A DNA stretch of 64,000 nt from Euonymus europaeus. Lineage: Eukaryota; Streptophyta; Magnoliopsida; Celastrales; Celastraceae. The position numbers were made by a program, and so were the translations under genes. Below are positions 38,401 to 51,000 of the stretch, piece by piece (position 1 is the first letter of the stretch; each line of letters opens with the position of its first letter). The stretch covers positions 394,501 through 458,500 of the forward strand of contig OY756967.1 of assembly GCA_963580455.1 (NCBI GenBank). Reading direction: 5' to 3'. The notes under the pieces were generated by a model, which searched no databases, was not told where the DNA came from, and saw only the letters and a list, made by a program, of their open reading frames with translations.

Positions 38401-41400
38401 GAGTCAACGGATATTCATAAAACCGTTTACGTAAAGAAACCACATTTCCAGGCTAACTAGGTGAAACGAGACCAACTAGCCACGAGTTCTGAAATCAAAA
38501 TCCGAAACGCTAGAATCGTAGAGCTCGAAAAGTAGTGTGAAATCAAGCTAAAAATGACCGAATTCAGAACTCGGAGTCAACGGATATTCATAAAACCGTT
38601 TACGTAAAGAAACCACATTGCGCAGCTAACTAGGTGAAACGAGACCTACTAGCCACGAGTTCTGAAATCAAAATCCGAAACTCCAGGATTGTAGAGCTCG
38701 AAAAGTAGTGTGAAATCAAGCTAAAAATCACCGAATTCAGAACTCGGAGTCAACGGATATTCATAAAACCGTTTACGTAAAGAAACCACATTTTGAGGCT
38801 AAATAGGTGAAACGAGACCAACTAGCCTCAAGTTCTGAAATCAAAATCCGAAAACCCAGGATGTTAGAGCTCGAAAAGTAGTGTGAAATCAAACTAAAAA
38901 TCACCGAATTCAGAACTCGGAGTCAACGGATATTCATAAAACCGTTAACGTAAAGAAACCACATTTCGCGGCTAACTAGGTGAAACGAGACCTACTAGCC
39001 ACGAGTTCTGAAATCAAAATCCGAAATGCCAGGATTGTAGAGCTCGAAAAGTAGTGTGAAATCCTACTAAAAATCACCGAATTCAGAACTCGGAGTCAAC
39101 GGATATTCATAAAACCGTTTACGTAAAGAAACCACATTTCGCGGCTAAATAGGTGAATCGAGACCTACTAGCCACGAGTTCTGAAATCGAAATCCAAAAT
39201 GCCAGGATCGTAGAGCTCGAAAAGTAGTGTGAAATCAAGCTAAAAATCACCGAATTCAGAACTCGGAGTCAACGGATATTCATAAAACCGTTTACTTAAA
39301 GAAACCACATTTCCAGGCTAACTAGGTGAAACGAGACCAACTAGCCACGAGTTCTGAAATCAAAATCTGAAACGCCAGGATCGTAGAGCTCGAAAAGTAG
39401 TGTGAAATCAAGCTAAAAATCACCGAATTCAGAACTCGGAGTCAACGGATATTCATAAAACCGTTTACGTAAAGAAACCACATTTCCAGGCTAACTAGGT
39501 GAAACGAGACCAACTAGCCACGAGTTCTCAAATCAAAATCTGAAATGCCAGGATCGTAGAGCTCGAAAAGTAGTGTGAAATCAAGCTAAAAATCACCGAA
39601 TTCAGAACTCGGAGTCAACGGATATTCATAAAACCGTTTACGTAAAGAAACCACATTTCCAGGCTAACTAGGTGAAACGAGACCAACTAGCCACGAGTTC
39701 TGAAATCAAAATCCGAAAGGCCAGGATCGTAGAGCTCGAAAAGTAGTGTGAAATCAAGCTAAAAATCACCGAATTCAGAACTCGGAGTCAACGGATATTC
39801 ATAAAACCGTTTACGTAAAGAAACCACATTTCGAGGCTAACTAGGTGAAACGAGACCAACTAGCCACGAGTTCTGAAATCAAAATCTGAAACGCCAGGAT
39901 CGTAGAGCTCGAAAAGTAGTCTGAAATCAAGCTAAAAATCACCGAATTCAGAACTCGGAGTCAACGGATATTCATAAAACCGTTTACGTAAAGAAACCAC
40001 ATTTCGCGGCTAACTAGGTGAAACGAGACCAACTAGCCACGAGTTCTGAAATCAAAATCCGAAACGCCAGGATCGTAGAGCTCGAAAAGTAGTGTGAAAT
40101 CAAGCTCAAAATCACCGAATTCAGAACTCGGAGTCAACGGATATTCATAAAACCGTTTACGTAAAGAAACCACATTTTGCGGCTAACTAGGTGAAACGAG
40201 ACCAACTAGCCACGAGTTCTGAAATCAAAATCCGAAACGCCAGGATCGTAGAGCTCGAAAAGTAGTGTGAAATCAAGCTAAAAATCACCGAATTCAGAAC
40301 TCGGAGTCAACGGATATTCATAAAACCGTTTACGTAAAGAAACCACATTTCCAGGCTAACTAGGTGAAACGAGACCAACTAGCCACGAGTTCTGAAATCA
40401 AAATCTGAAACGCCAGGATCGTAGAGCTCGAAAAGTAGTGTGAAATCAAGCTAAAAATCACCGAATTCAGAACTCGGAGTCAACGGATATTCATAAAACC
40501 GTTTACGTAAAGAAACCACATTTCCAGGCTAACTAGGTGAAACGAGACCAACTAGCCACGAGTTCTGAAATCAAAATCCGAAACGCCAGGATCGTAGAGC
40601 TCGAAAAGTAGTGTGAAATCAAGCTAAAAATCACCGAATTCAGAACTCGGAGTCAACGGATATTCATAAAACCGTTTACGTAAAGAAACCACATTTCGCG
40701 GCTAACTAGGTGAAACGAGACCTACTAGCCATGAGTTCTGAAATCAAAATCCGAAATGCCAGGATTGTAGAGCTCGAAAAGTAGTGTGAAATCAAGCTAA
40801 AAATCACCGAATTCAGAACTCGGAGTCAACGGATATTCGTAAAACCGTTTACGTAAAGAAAACACATTTCGCGGCTAACTAGGTAAAACGACACCAACTA
40901 GCCACGAGTTCTGAAATCAAAATCCGAAACGCCAGGATCGTAGAGCTCGAAAAGTAGTGTGAAATCAAGCTAAAAATCACCGAATTCAGAACTCGGAGTC
41001 AACGGATATTCGTAAAACCGTTTACGTAAAGAAAATAAATTTCGCGGCTAACTAGGTGAAACGAGACCAACTAGCCACGAGTTCTTAAATCAAAATCCGA
41101 AACGCCAGGATCGTAGAGCTCGAAAATTAGTGTGAAATCAAGCTAAAAATCGCCGAATTCAGAACTCGGAGTCAACGGATATTCATAAAACCGTTTACTT
41201 AAAGAAACCACATTTCGCGGCTAACTAGGTGAAACGAGACCTACTAGCCATGAGTTCTGAAATCAAAATCCGAAACGCCAGGATCGTAGAGCTCGAAAAG
41301 TAGTGTGAAATCAAGCTAAAAATCACCGAATTCAGAACTCGGAGTCAACGGATATTCATAAAACCGTTTACGTAAAGAAACCACATTTCGCGCCTAACTA

Positions 41401-41519
41401 GGTGAAACGAGACCTACTATCCATGAGTTCTGAAATCAAAATCCAAAACGCCAGGATCGTAGAGCTCGAAAAGTAGTGTGAAATCAAGCTAAAAATCACC
41501 GAATTCAGAACTCAGAGTC

Positions 41520-42370
41520 AACGGATATTCATAAATCCGTTTACGTAAAGAAACCACATTGCGCGGCTAACTAGGTGAAACGAGACCAACTAGCCACGAG
41601 TTCTGAAATCAAAATCCGAAATGTCAGGATCGTGGAGCTCGAAAAGTAGTGTGAAATCAAGCTAAAAATCACCGAATTCAGAACTCGGAGTCAACGGATA
41701 TTCATAAAACCGTTTACGTAAAGAAACCACATTTCGCGGCTAACTAGGTGAAACGAGACCTACTAGCCATGAGTTCTGAAATCAAAATCCGAAATGCCAG
41801 GATTGTAGAGCTCGAAAAGTAGTATGAAATCAAGCTAAAAATCACCGAATTCAGAACTCGGAGTCAACGGATATTCATAAATCCGTTTACGTAAAGAAAC
41901 CACATTGCGCGGCTAACTAGGTTAAACGAGACCAACAAGCCACGAGTTCTGAAATCAAAATCCGAAATGTCAGGATCGTAGAGCTCGAAAAGTAGTGTGA
42001 AATCAAGCTAAAAATCACCGAATTCAGAACTCGGAGTCAACGGATATTCATAAAACCGTTTACGTAAAGAAACCACATTTCGCGGCTAACTAGGTGAAAC
42101 GAGACCTACTAGCCATGAGTTCTGAAATCAAAATCCGAAATGCCAGGATTGTAGAGCTCGAAAAGTAGTATGAAATCAAGCTAATAATCACCGAATTCAG
42201 AACTCGGAGTCAACGGATATTCATAAAACCGTTTACGTAAAGAAACCACATTTCGCGGCTAACTAGGTGAAACGAGACCTACTAGCCATGAGTTCTGAAA
42301 TCAAAATCCGAAATGCCAGGATTGTAGAGCTCGAAAAGTAGTATGAAATCAAGCTAAAAATCACCGAATT
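41520..42370. repeat. Dimeric duplication (346 bp)
   Basis: A monomer with ATAAATCCG, CATTGCGCGG and AATGTCAGG alternates with one carrying CCTACTAGCCATGAG, AATGCCAGGATTG and AGTATG (ATAAATCCG at 41531 and 41877). The second type then repeats once more at about 42.2-42.37 kb. This is the shortest higher-order period seen in the window. Confidence 0.8.
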
Positions 42371-43074
42371 CAGAACTCGGAGTCAATGGATATTCATAAA
42401 ACCGTTTACGTAAAGAAACCACATTTCGCGGCTAACTAGGTGAAACGAGACCAACTAGCCACGAGTTCTGAAATCAAAATCCGAAACGCCAGGATCGTAG
42501 AGCTCGAAAAGTAGTGTTAAATCAAGCTAAAAATCACCGAATTCAGAACTCGGAGTCAACGGATATTCATAAAACCGTTTACGTAAAGAAACCACATTTC
42601 GCGGCTAACTAGGTGAAACGAGACCAACTAGCCACGAGTTCTGAAATCAAAATCCGAAACGCCAGGATCGTAGAGCTCAAAAAGTAGTGTGAAATCAAGC
42701 TGAAAATCACCGAATTCAGAACTCGGAGTCAACGGATATTCATAAAACTGTTTACGTAAAGAAACCACATTTCGCGGCTAACTAGGTGAAACGAGACCAA
42801 CTAGCCACGAGTTCTGAAATCAAAATCCGAAACGCCAGGATCGTAGAGCTCGAAAAGTAGTGTGAAATCAAGCTAAAAATCACCGAATTCAGAACTCGGA
42901 GTCAACGGATATTCGTAAAACCGTTTACGTAAAGAAACCACATTTCGCGGCTAACTAGGTGAAACGAGACCAACTAGCCACGAGTTCTGAAATCAAAATC
43001 CGAAACACCAGGATCGTAGAGCTCGAAAAGTAGTGTGAAATCAAGCTAAAAATCACTGAATTCAGAACTCGGAG

Positions 43075-46035
43075 TCAACGGATATTCGTAAAACCGTTTA
43101 CGTAAAGAAACCACATTTCGCGGCTAACTAGGTGAAACGAGACCAACTAGCCACGAGTTCTGAAATCAAAATCCGAAACGCCAGGATCGTAGAGCTCGAA
43201 AAGTAGTGTGAAATCAAGCTAAAAATCACCGAATTCAGAACTCGGAGTCAACGGATATTCGTAAAACCGTTTACGTAAAGAAAACAAATTTCGCGGCTAA
43301 CTAGGTGAAACGAGACCAACTAGCCACGAGTTCTGAAATCAAAATCCGAAACGCCAGGATCGTAGAGCTCGAAAATTAGTGTGAAATCAAGCTAAAAATC
43401 ACCGAATTCAGAACTCGGAGTCAACGGATATTCATAAAACCGTTTACGTAAAGAAACCACATTTCGCGGCTAACTAGGTGAAACGAGACCTACTAGCCAT
43501 GAGTTCTAAAATCAAAATCCGAAACGCCAGGATCGTAGAGCTCGAAAAGTAGTGTGAAATCAAGCTAAAAATCACCGAATTCAGAACTCGGAGTCAACGG
43601 ATATTCATAAATCCGTTTACGTAAAGAAACCACATTGCGCGGCTAACTAGGTGAAACGAGACCAACTAGCCACGAGTTCTGAAATCAAAATCCGAAATGT
43701 CAGGATCGTAGAGCTCGAAAAGTATTGTGAAATCAAGCTAAAAATCACCGAATTCAGAACTCGGAGTCAACGGATATTCATAAAACCGTTTACGTAAAGA
43801 AACCACATTGCGCGGCTAACTAGGTGAAACGAGACCTACTATCCATGAGTTCTGAAATCAAAATCCAAAATGCCAGGATTGTAGAGCTCGAAAAGTAGTA
43901 TGAAATCAAGCTAAAAATCACCGAATTCAGAACTCGGAGTCAACGGATATTCATAAAACCGTTTACGTAAAGAAACCACATTTCGCGGCTAACTAGGTGA
44001 AACGAGACCAACTAGCCACGAGTTCTGAAATCAAAATCCGAAACACCAGGATCGTAGAGCTCGAAAAGTAGTGTGAAATCAAGCTAAAAATCACCGAATT
44101 CAGAACTCGGAGTCAACGGATATTCATAAAACCGTTTACGTAAAGAAACCACATTTCGCGGCTAACTAGGTGAAACGAGACCAACTAGCCACGAGTTCTG
44201 AAATCAAAATCCGAAACACCAGGATCGTAGAGCTCGAAAAGTAGTGTGAAATCAAGCTAAAAATCACCGAATTCAGAACTCGGAGTCAACGGATATTCAT
44301 AAAACCGTTTACGTAAAGAAACCACATTTCGCGGCTAACTAGCTGAAACGAGACCAACTAGCCACGAGTTCTGAAATCAAAATCCGAAACGCCAGGATCG
44401 TAGAGCTCGAAAAGTAGTGTGAAATCAAGCTAAAAATCACCGAATTCAGAACTCGGAGTCAACGGATATTCGTAAAACCGTTTACGTAAAGAAACCACAT
44501 TTCGCGGCTAACTAGGTGAAACGAGACCAACTAGCCACGAGTTCTGAAATCAAAATCCGAAACGCCAGGATCGTAGAGCTCGAAAAGTAGTGTGAAATCA
44601 AGCTATAAATCACCGAATTCAGAACTCGGAGTCAACGGATATTCGTAAAACCGTTTACGTAAAGAAAACACATTTCGCGGCTAACTAGGTGAAACGAGAC
44701 CAACTAGCCACGAGTTCTGAAATCAAAATCCGAAACGCCAGGATCGTAGAGCTCGAAAAGTAGTGTGAAATCAAGCTAAAAATCACCGAATTCAGAACTC
44801 AGAGTCAACGGATATTCGTAAAACCGTTTACGTAAAGAAAATACATTTCGCGGCTAACTAGGTGAAACGAGACCAACTAGCCACGAGTTCTTAAATCAAA
44901 ATCCGAAACGCCGGGATCGTAGAGCTCGAAAATTAGTGTGAAATCAAGCTAAAAATCACCGAATTCAGAACTCGGAGTCAACGGATATTCATAAAACCGT
45001 TTACGTAAAGAAACCACATTTCGCGGCTAACTAGGTGAAACGAGACCTACTAGCCATGAGTTCTGAAATCAAAATCCGAAACACCAGGATCGTAGAGCTC
45101 GAAAAGTAGTGTGAAATCAAGCTAAAAATCACCGAATTCAGAACTCGGAGTCAACGGATATTCATAAAACCGTTTACGTAAAGACACCACATTTCGCGGC
45201 TAACTAGGTGAAACGAGACCTACTATCCATGAGTTCTGAAATCAAAATCCGAAACGCCAGGATCGTAGAGCTCGAAAAGTAGTGTGAAATCAAGCTAAAA
45301 ATCACCGAATTCAGAACTCGGAGTCAACGGATATTCGTAAAACCGTTTACGTAAAGAAACCACATTTCGCGGCTAACTAGGTGAAACGAGACCAACTAGC
45401 CACGAGTTCTGAAATCAAAATCCGAAACGCCAGGATCGTAGAGCTCGAAAAGTAGTGTGAAATCAAGCTAAAAATCACCGAATTCAGAACTCGGAGTCAA
45501 CGGATATTCGTAAAACCGTTTACGTAAAGAAAACAAATTTCGCGGCTAACTAGGTGAAACGAGACCAACTAGCCACGAGTTCTGAAATCAAAATCCGAAA
45601 CGCCAGGATCGTAGAGCTCGAAAATTAGTGTGAAATCAAGCTAAAAATCACCGAATTCAGAACTCGGAGTCAACGGATATTCATAAAACCGTTTACGTAA
45701 AGAAACCACATTTCGCGGCTAACTAGGTGAAACGAGACCTACTAGCCATGAGTTCTGAAATCAAAATCCGAAATGCCCGGATCGTAGAGCTCGAAAAGTA
45801 GTGTGAAATCAAGCTAAAAATCACCGAATTCAGAACTCGGAGTCAACGGATATTCATAAATCCGTTTACGTAAAGAAACCACATTGCGCGGCTAACTAGG
45901 TGAAACGAGACCAACTAGCCACGAGTTCTGAAATCAAAATCCGAAATGTCAGGATCGTAGAGCTCTAAAAGTAGTGTGAAATCAAGCTAAAAATCACCGA
46001 ATTCAGAACTCGGAGTCAACGGATATTCATAAAAC
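43075..46035. repeat. 13-monomer block copy (2,249 bp offset)
   Basis: About 43075-43786 matches about 45324-46035: a TTCGTAAAACC unit, then TTCGTAAAACC with GAAAACAAATTTCG (43281 and 45530) and CGAAAATTAG, a GCCATGAG unit, then ATAAATCCG with CATTGCGCGG and AATGTCAGG. Related but diverged units (GAAAATAAATTTC, GAAAATACATTTC) occur near 41.03 and 44.84 kb. Confidence 0.8.
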
Positions 46036-47400
46036 TGTTTACGTAAAGAAACCACATTTCGCGGCTAACTAGGTGAAACGAGACCAACTAGCCACGAGTT
46101 CTGAAATCAAAATCCGAAACGCCAGGATCGTAGAGCTCGAAAAGTAGTGTGAAATCAAGCTAAAAATCACCGAATTCAGAACTCGGAGTCAACAGATATT
46201 CATAAAACTGTTTACGTAAAGAAACCACATTTCGCGGCTAAATAGGTGAATCGAGACCTACTAGCCACGAGTTCTGAAATCAAAATCTGAAACGCCAGGA
46301 TCGTAGAGCTCGAAAAGTAGTGTGAAATCAATCTAAAAATCATCGAATTCAGAACTCGGAGTCAACGGATATTCATAAATCCGTTTACGTAAAGAAACCA
46401 CATTGCGCGGCTAACTAGGTGAAACGAGACCAACTAGCCACGAGTTCTGAAATCAAAATCCGAAACGCCAGGATCGTAGAGCTCGAAAAGTAGTGTGAAA
46501 TCAAGCTAAAAATCACCGAATTCAGAACTCGGAGTCAACGGATATTAATAAAACCGTTTACGTAAAGAAACCACATTTCGCGGCTAACTAGGTGAAACGA
46601 GACCTACTAGCCACGAGTTCTGAAATCAAAATCCGAAATGCCAGGATTGTAGAGCTCGAAAAGTAGTATGAAATCAAGCTAAAAATCACCGAATTCAGAA
46701 CTCGGAGTCAACGGATATTCATAAAACCGTTTACGTAAAGAAACCACATTTCGCGGCTAACTAGGTGAAACGATACCAACTAGCCACGAGTTCTGAAATC
46801 AAAATCCGAAATGCCAGGATCGTAGAGCTCTAAAAGTAGTGTGAAATCAAGCTAAAAATCACCGAATTCAGAACTCGGAGTCAACGGATATTCATAAAAC
46901 TGTTTACGTAAAGAAACCACATTTCGCGGCTAACTAGGTGAAACGAGACCAACTAGCCACGAGTTCTGAAATCAAAATCCGAAACGCCAGGATCGTAGAG
47001 CTCGAAAAGTAGTGTGAAATCAAGCTAAAAATCACCGAATTCAGAACTCGGAGTCAACAGATATTCATAAAACTGTTTACGTAAAGAAACCACATTTCGC
47101 GGCTAAATAGGTGAATCGAGACCTACTAGCCACGAGTTCTGAAATCAAAATCGGAAACGCCAGGATCGTAGAGCTCGAAAAGTAGTGTGAAATCAATCTA
47201 AAAATCATCGAATTCAGAACTCGGAGTCAACGGATATTCATAAATCCGTTTACGTAAAGAAACCACATTGCGCGGCTAACTAGGTGAAACGAGACCAACT
47301 AGCCACGAGTTCTGAAATCAAAATCCGAAACTCCAGGATCGTAGAGCTCGAAAAGTAGTGTGAAATCAAGCTAAAAATCACCGAATTCAGAACTCGGAGT
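45950..47400. repeat. 5-monomer duplication (865 bp)
   Basis: About 45950-46535 matches about 46815-47400: GAGCTCTAAAAGTAG (agctctaaaa at 45961 and 46826), AAAACTGTTT, GTCAACAGATATTC with GGTGAATCG, TCAATCT with TCATCG, then ATAAATCCG with CATTGCGCGG. Small differences (TGAAACGCC against GGAAACGCC) separate the copies. Confidence 0.83.
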
Positions 47401-48020
47401 CAACGGATATTCATAAAACCGTTTACGTAAAGAAACCACATTTCGCGGCTAACTTGGTGAAACGAGACCAACTAGCCACGAGTTCTGAAATCAAAATCCG
47501 AAACGCCAGGATCGTAGAGCTCAAAAAGTAGTGTGAAATCAAGCTGAAAATCACCGAATTCAGAACTCGGAGTCAACGGATATTCATAAAACTGTTTACG
47601 TAAAGAAACCACATTTCGCGGCTAACTAGGTGAAACGAGACCAACTAGCCACGAGTTCTGAAATCAAAATCCGAAACGCCAGGATCGTAGAGCTCGAAAA
47701 GTAGTGTGAAATCAAGCTAAAAATCACCGAATTCAGAACTCGGAGTCAACGGATATTCGTAAAACCGTTTACGTAAAGAAACCACATTTCGCGGCTAACT
47801 AGGTGAAACGAGACCAACTAGCCACGAGTTCTGAAATCAAAATCCGAAACGCCAGGATCGTAGAGCTCGAAAAGTAGTGTGAAATCAAGCTAAAAATCAC
47901 CGAATTCAGAACTCGGAGTCAACGGATATTCGTAAAACCGTTTACGTAAAGAAACCACATTTCGCGGCTAACTAGGTGAAACGAGACCAACTAGCCACGA
48001 GTTCTGAAATCAAAATCCGA

Positions 48021-51000
48021 AACGCCAGGATCGTAGAGCTCGAAAAGTAGTGTGAAATCAAGCTAAAAATCATCGAATTCAGAACTCGGAGTCAACGGAT
48101 ATTCATAAATCCGTTTACGTAAAGAAACCACATTGCGCGGCTAACTAGGTGAAACGAGACCAACTAGCCACGAGTTCTGAAATCAAAATCCGAAACGCCA
48201 GGATCGTAGAGCTCGAAAAGTAGTGTGAAATCAAGCTAAAAATCACCGAATTCAGAACTCGGAGTCAACGGATATTCATAAAACCGTTTACGTAAAGAAA
48301 CCACATTTCGCGGCTAACTAGGTGAAACAAGACCAACTGGCCACGAGTTCTGAAATCAAAATCCGAAACGCCAGGATCGTAGAGCTCGAAAAGTAGTGTG
48401 AAATCAAGCTAAAAATCACCGAATTCAGAACTCGGAGTCAACGGATATTCATAAAACCTTTTACGTAAAGAAACCACATTTCGCGGCTAACTAGGTGAAA
48501 CGAGACCAACTAGCCACGAGTTCTGAAATCAAAATCCGAAACGCCAGGATCGTAGAGATCAAAAAGTAGTGTGAAATCAAGCTAAAAATCACCGAATTCA
48601 GAACTCGGAGTCAACGGATATTCATAAAACTGTTTACGTAAAGAAACCACATTTCGCGGCTAACTAGGTGAAACGAGACCAACTAGCCACGAGTTCTGAA
48701 ATCAAAATCCGAAATGCCAGGATCGTAGAGCTCGAAAAGTAGTATGAAATCAAGCTAAAAATCACCGAATTCAGAACTCGGAGTCAACGGATATTCATAA
48801 AACTGTTTACGTAAAGAAACCACATTTCGCGGCTAAATAGGTGAATCGAGACCTACTAGCCACGAGTTCTGAAATCAAAATCTGAAACGCCAGGATATTA
48901 GAGCTCGAAAAGTAGTGTGAAATCAAGATAAAAATCATCGAATTCAGAACTCGGAGTCAACGGATATTCATAAATCCGTTTACGTAAAGAAACCACATTG
49001 CGCGGCTAACTAGGTGAAACGAGACAAACTAGCCACGAGTTCTGAAATCAAAATCCGAAACGCCAGGATCGTAGAGCTCGAAAAGTAGTGTGAAATCAAG
49101 CTAAAAATCACCGAATTCAGAACTCGGAGTCAACGGATATTAATAAAACCGTTTACGTAAAGAAACCACATTTCGCGGCTAACTAGGTGAAACGAGACCT
49201 ACTAGCCACGAGTTCTGAAATCAAAATCCGAAACGCCAGGATCGTAGAGCTCAAAAAGTAGTGTGAAATCAAGCTGAAAATCACCGAATTCAGAACTCGG
49301 AGTCAACGGATATTCATAAAACTGTTTACGTAAAGAAACCACATTGCGCGGCTAACTAGGTGAAACGAGACCAACTAGCCACGAGTTCTGAAATCAAAAT
49401 CCGAAACGCCAGGATCGTAGAGCTCGAAAAGTAGTGTGAAATCAAGCTAAAAATCACCGAATTCAGAACTCGGAGTCAACGGATATTCATAAAACCGTTT
49501 ACGTAAAGAAACCACATTTCGCGGCTAACTAGGTGAAACGAGACCTACTAGCCACGAGTTCTGAAATCAAAATCCGAAATGCCAGGATTGTAGAGCTCGA
49601 AAAGTAGTATGAAATCAAGCTAAAAATCACCGAATTCAGAACTCGGAGTCAACGGATATTCAAAAAACCGTTTACGTAAAGAAACCACATTTCGCGGCTA
49701 ACTAGGTGAAACAATACCAACTAGCCACGAGTTCTGAAATCAAAATCCGAAATGCCAGGATCGTAGAGCTCTATAAGTAGTGTGAAATCAAGCTAAAAAT
49801 CACCGAATTCAGAACTCGGAGTCCACGGATATTCATAAAACTGTTTACGTAAAGAAACCACATTTCGCGGCTAACTAGGTGAAACGAGACCAACTAGCCA
49901 CGAGTTCTGAAATCAAAATCCGAAACGCCAGGATCGTAGAGCTCGAAAAGTAGTGTGAAATCAAGCTAAAAATCACCGAATTCATAACTCGGAGTCAACG
50001 GATATTCATAAAACTGTTTACGTAAAGAAACCACATTTCGCGGCTAAATAGGTGAAACGAGACCTACTAGCCACGAGTTCTGAAATCAAAATCTGAAACG
50101 CCAGGATCGTAGAGCTCGAAAAGTAGTGTGAAATCAATCTAAAAATCATCGAATTCAGAACTCGGAGTCAACGGATATTCATAAATCCGTTTACGTAAAG
50201 AAACCACATTGCGCGGCTAACTAGGTGAAACGAGACCAACTAGCCACGAGTTCTGAAATCAAAATCCGAAAAGCCAGGATCGTAGAGCTCGAAAAGTATT
50301 GTGAAATCAAGCTAAAAATCACCGAATTCAGAACTCGGAGTCAACGGATATTCATAAAACCGTTTACGTAAAGAAACCACATTTCGCGGCTAACTAGGTG
50401 AAACGAGACCAACTAGCCACGAGTTTTGAAATCAAAATCCGAAACGCCAGGATCGTAGAGCTCGAAAAGTAGTGTGTAATCAAGCTAAAAATCGCCGAAT
50501 TCAGAACTCGGAGTCAACGGATATTCATAAATCCGTTTACGTAAAGAAACCACATTGCGCGGCTAAATAGGTGAAACGAGACCAACTAGCCACGAGTTCT
50601 GAAACCAAAATCCGAAACGCCAGGATCGTAGAGCTCGAAAAGTAGTATGAAATCAAGCTAAAAATCACCGAATTCAGAACACGGAGTCAACGGATATTCA
50701 TAAATCCGTTTACGTAAAGAAACCACATTGCGCGGCTAAATAGGTGTAACGAGAGCAACTAGCCACGAGTTCTGAAATCAAAATTCGAAAAGCCAGGATT
50801 GTAGAGCTCGAAAAGTAGTGTGAAATCAAGCTAAAAATCACCGAATTCAGAACTCGGGGTCAACGGATATTCATAAAACCGTTTACGTAAAGAAACCACA
50901 TTTCGAGGCTAACTGGGTGAAACGAGACCAACTAGCCACGAGTTCTGAAACCAAAATCCGAAACGCCAGGATCGTAGAGCTCGAAAAGTAGTGTGAAATC

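Larger units (their letters stand above)
31381..38990. repeat. 22-monomer tandem higher-order repeat, two copies of 3,805 bp
   Basis: Copy A is about 31381-35185 and copy B about 35186-38990. Markers repeat at exactly 3,805 bp: CGAAACGTAGTATG, the TAAAGAACCAC deletion, AACAAGACCAACTGG, CCGAATTAAG, AAAATTTGAAACG, CCGCTTACG, AACGCTAGAATCG, CATTGCGCAGC, GGATGTTAG and CCGTTAACG. In the lines compared I saw one clear difference (AACTCCAGG near 31,760 against AACGCCAGG in copy B), so this is among the youngest events. Just past the end of copy B the sequence reverts to another variant set. Confidence 0.92.
42547..48075. repeat. 28-monomer block copy (4,844 bp offset)
   Basis: About 42547-43230 matches about 47391-48075: GAGCTCAAAAAG with AAGCTGAAAATC (42699 and 47543), then an AAAACTGTTT unit and two TTCGTAAAACC units. 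The first monomer of the downstream copy has GGCTAACTTGG. The offset is the same number of monomers as the 27.35/32.19-kb pair, but the block content is different. Confidence 0.75.
18841..50500. repeat. Zone 2: homogenised CCAACTAGCC / GATCGTAG subfamily
   Basis: From about 18.9 kb most monomers carry CCAACTAGCC and GATCGTAG. A TTTCCAGGCT variant replaces TTTCGCGGCT in many copies from 19.2 kb, most densely at 24.7-40.5 kb. TTCGTAAAACC variants cluster at 40.8-48 kb. The zone contains the longest near-identical blocks, the 22-monomer tandem pair at 31.4-39.0 kb and most of copy 1 of the 20-monomer pair at 48.0-54.9 kb. Five short monomers lie in it. Confidence 0.7.
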
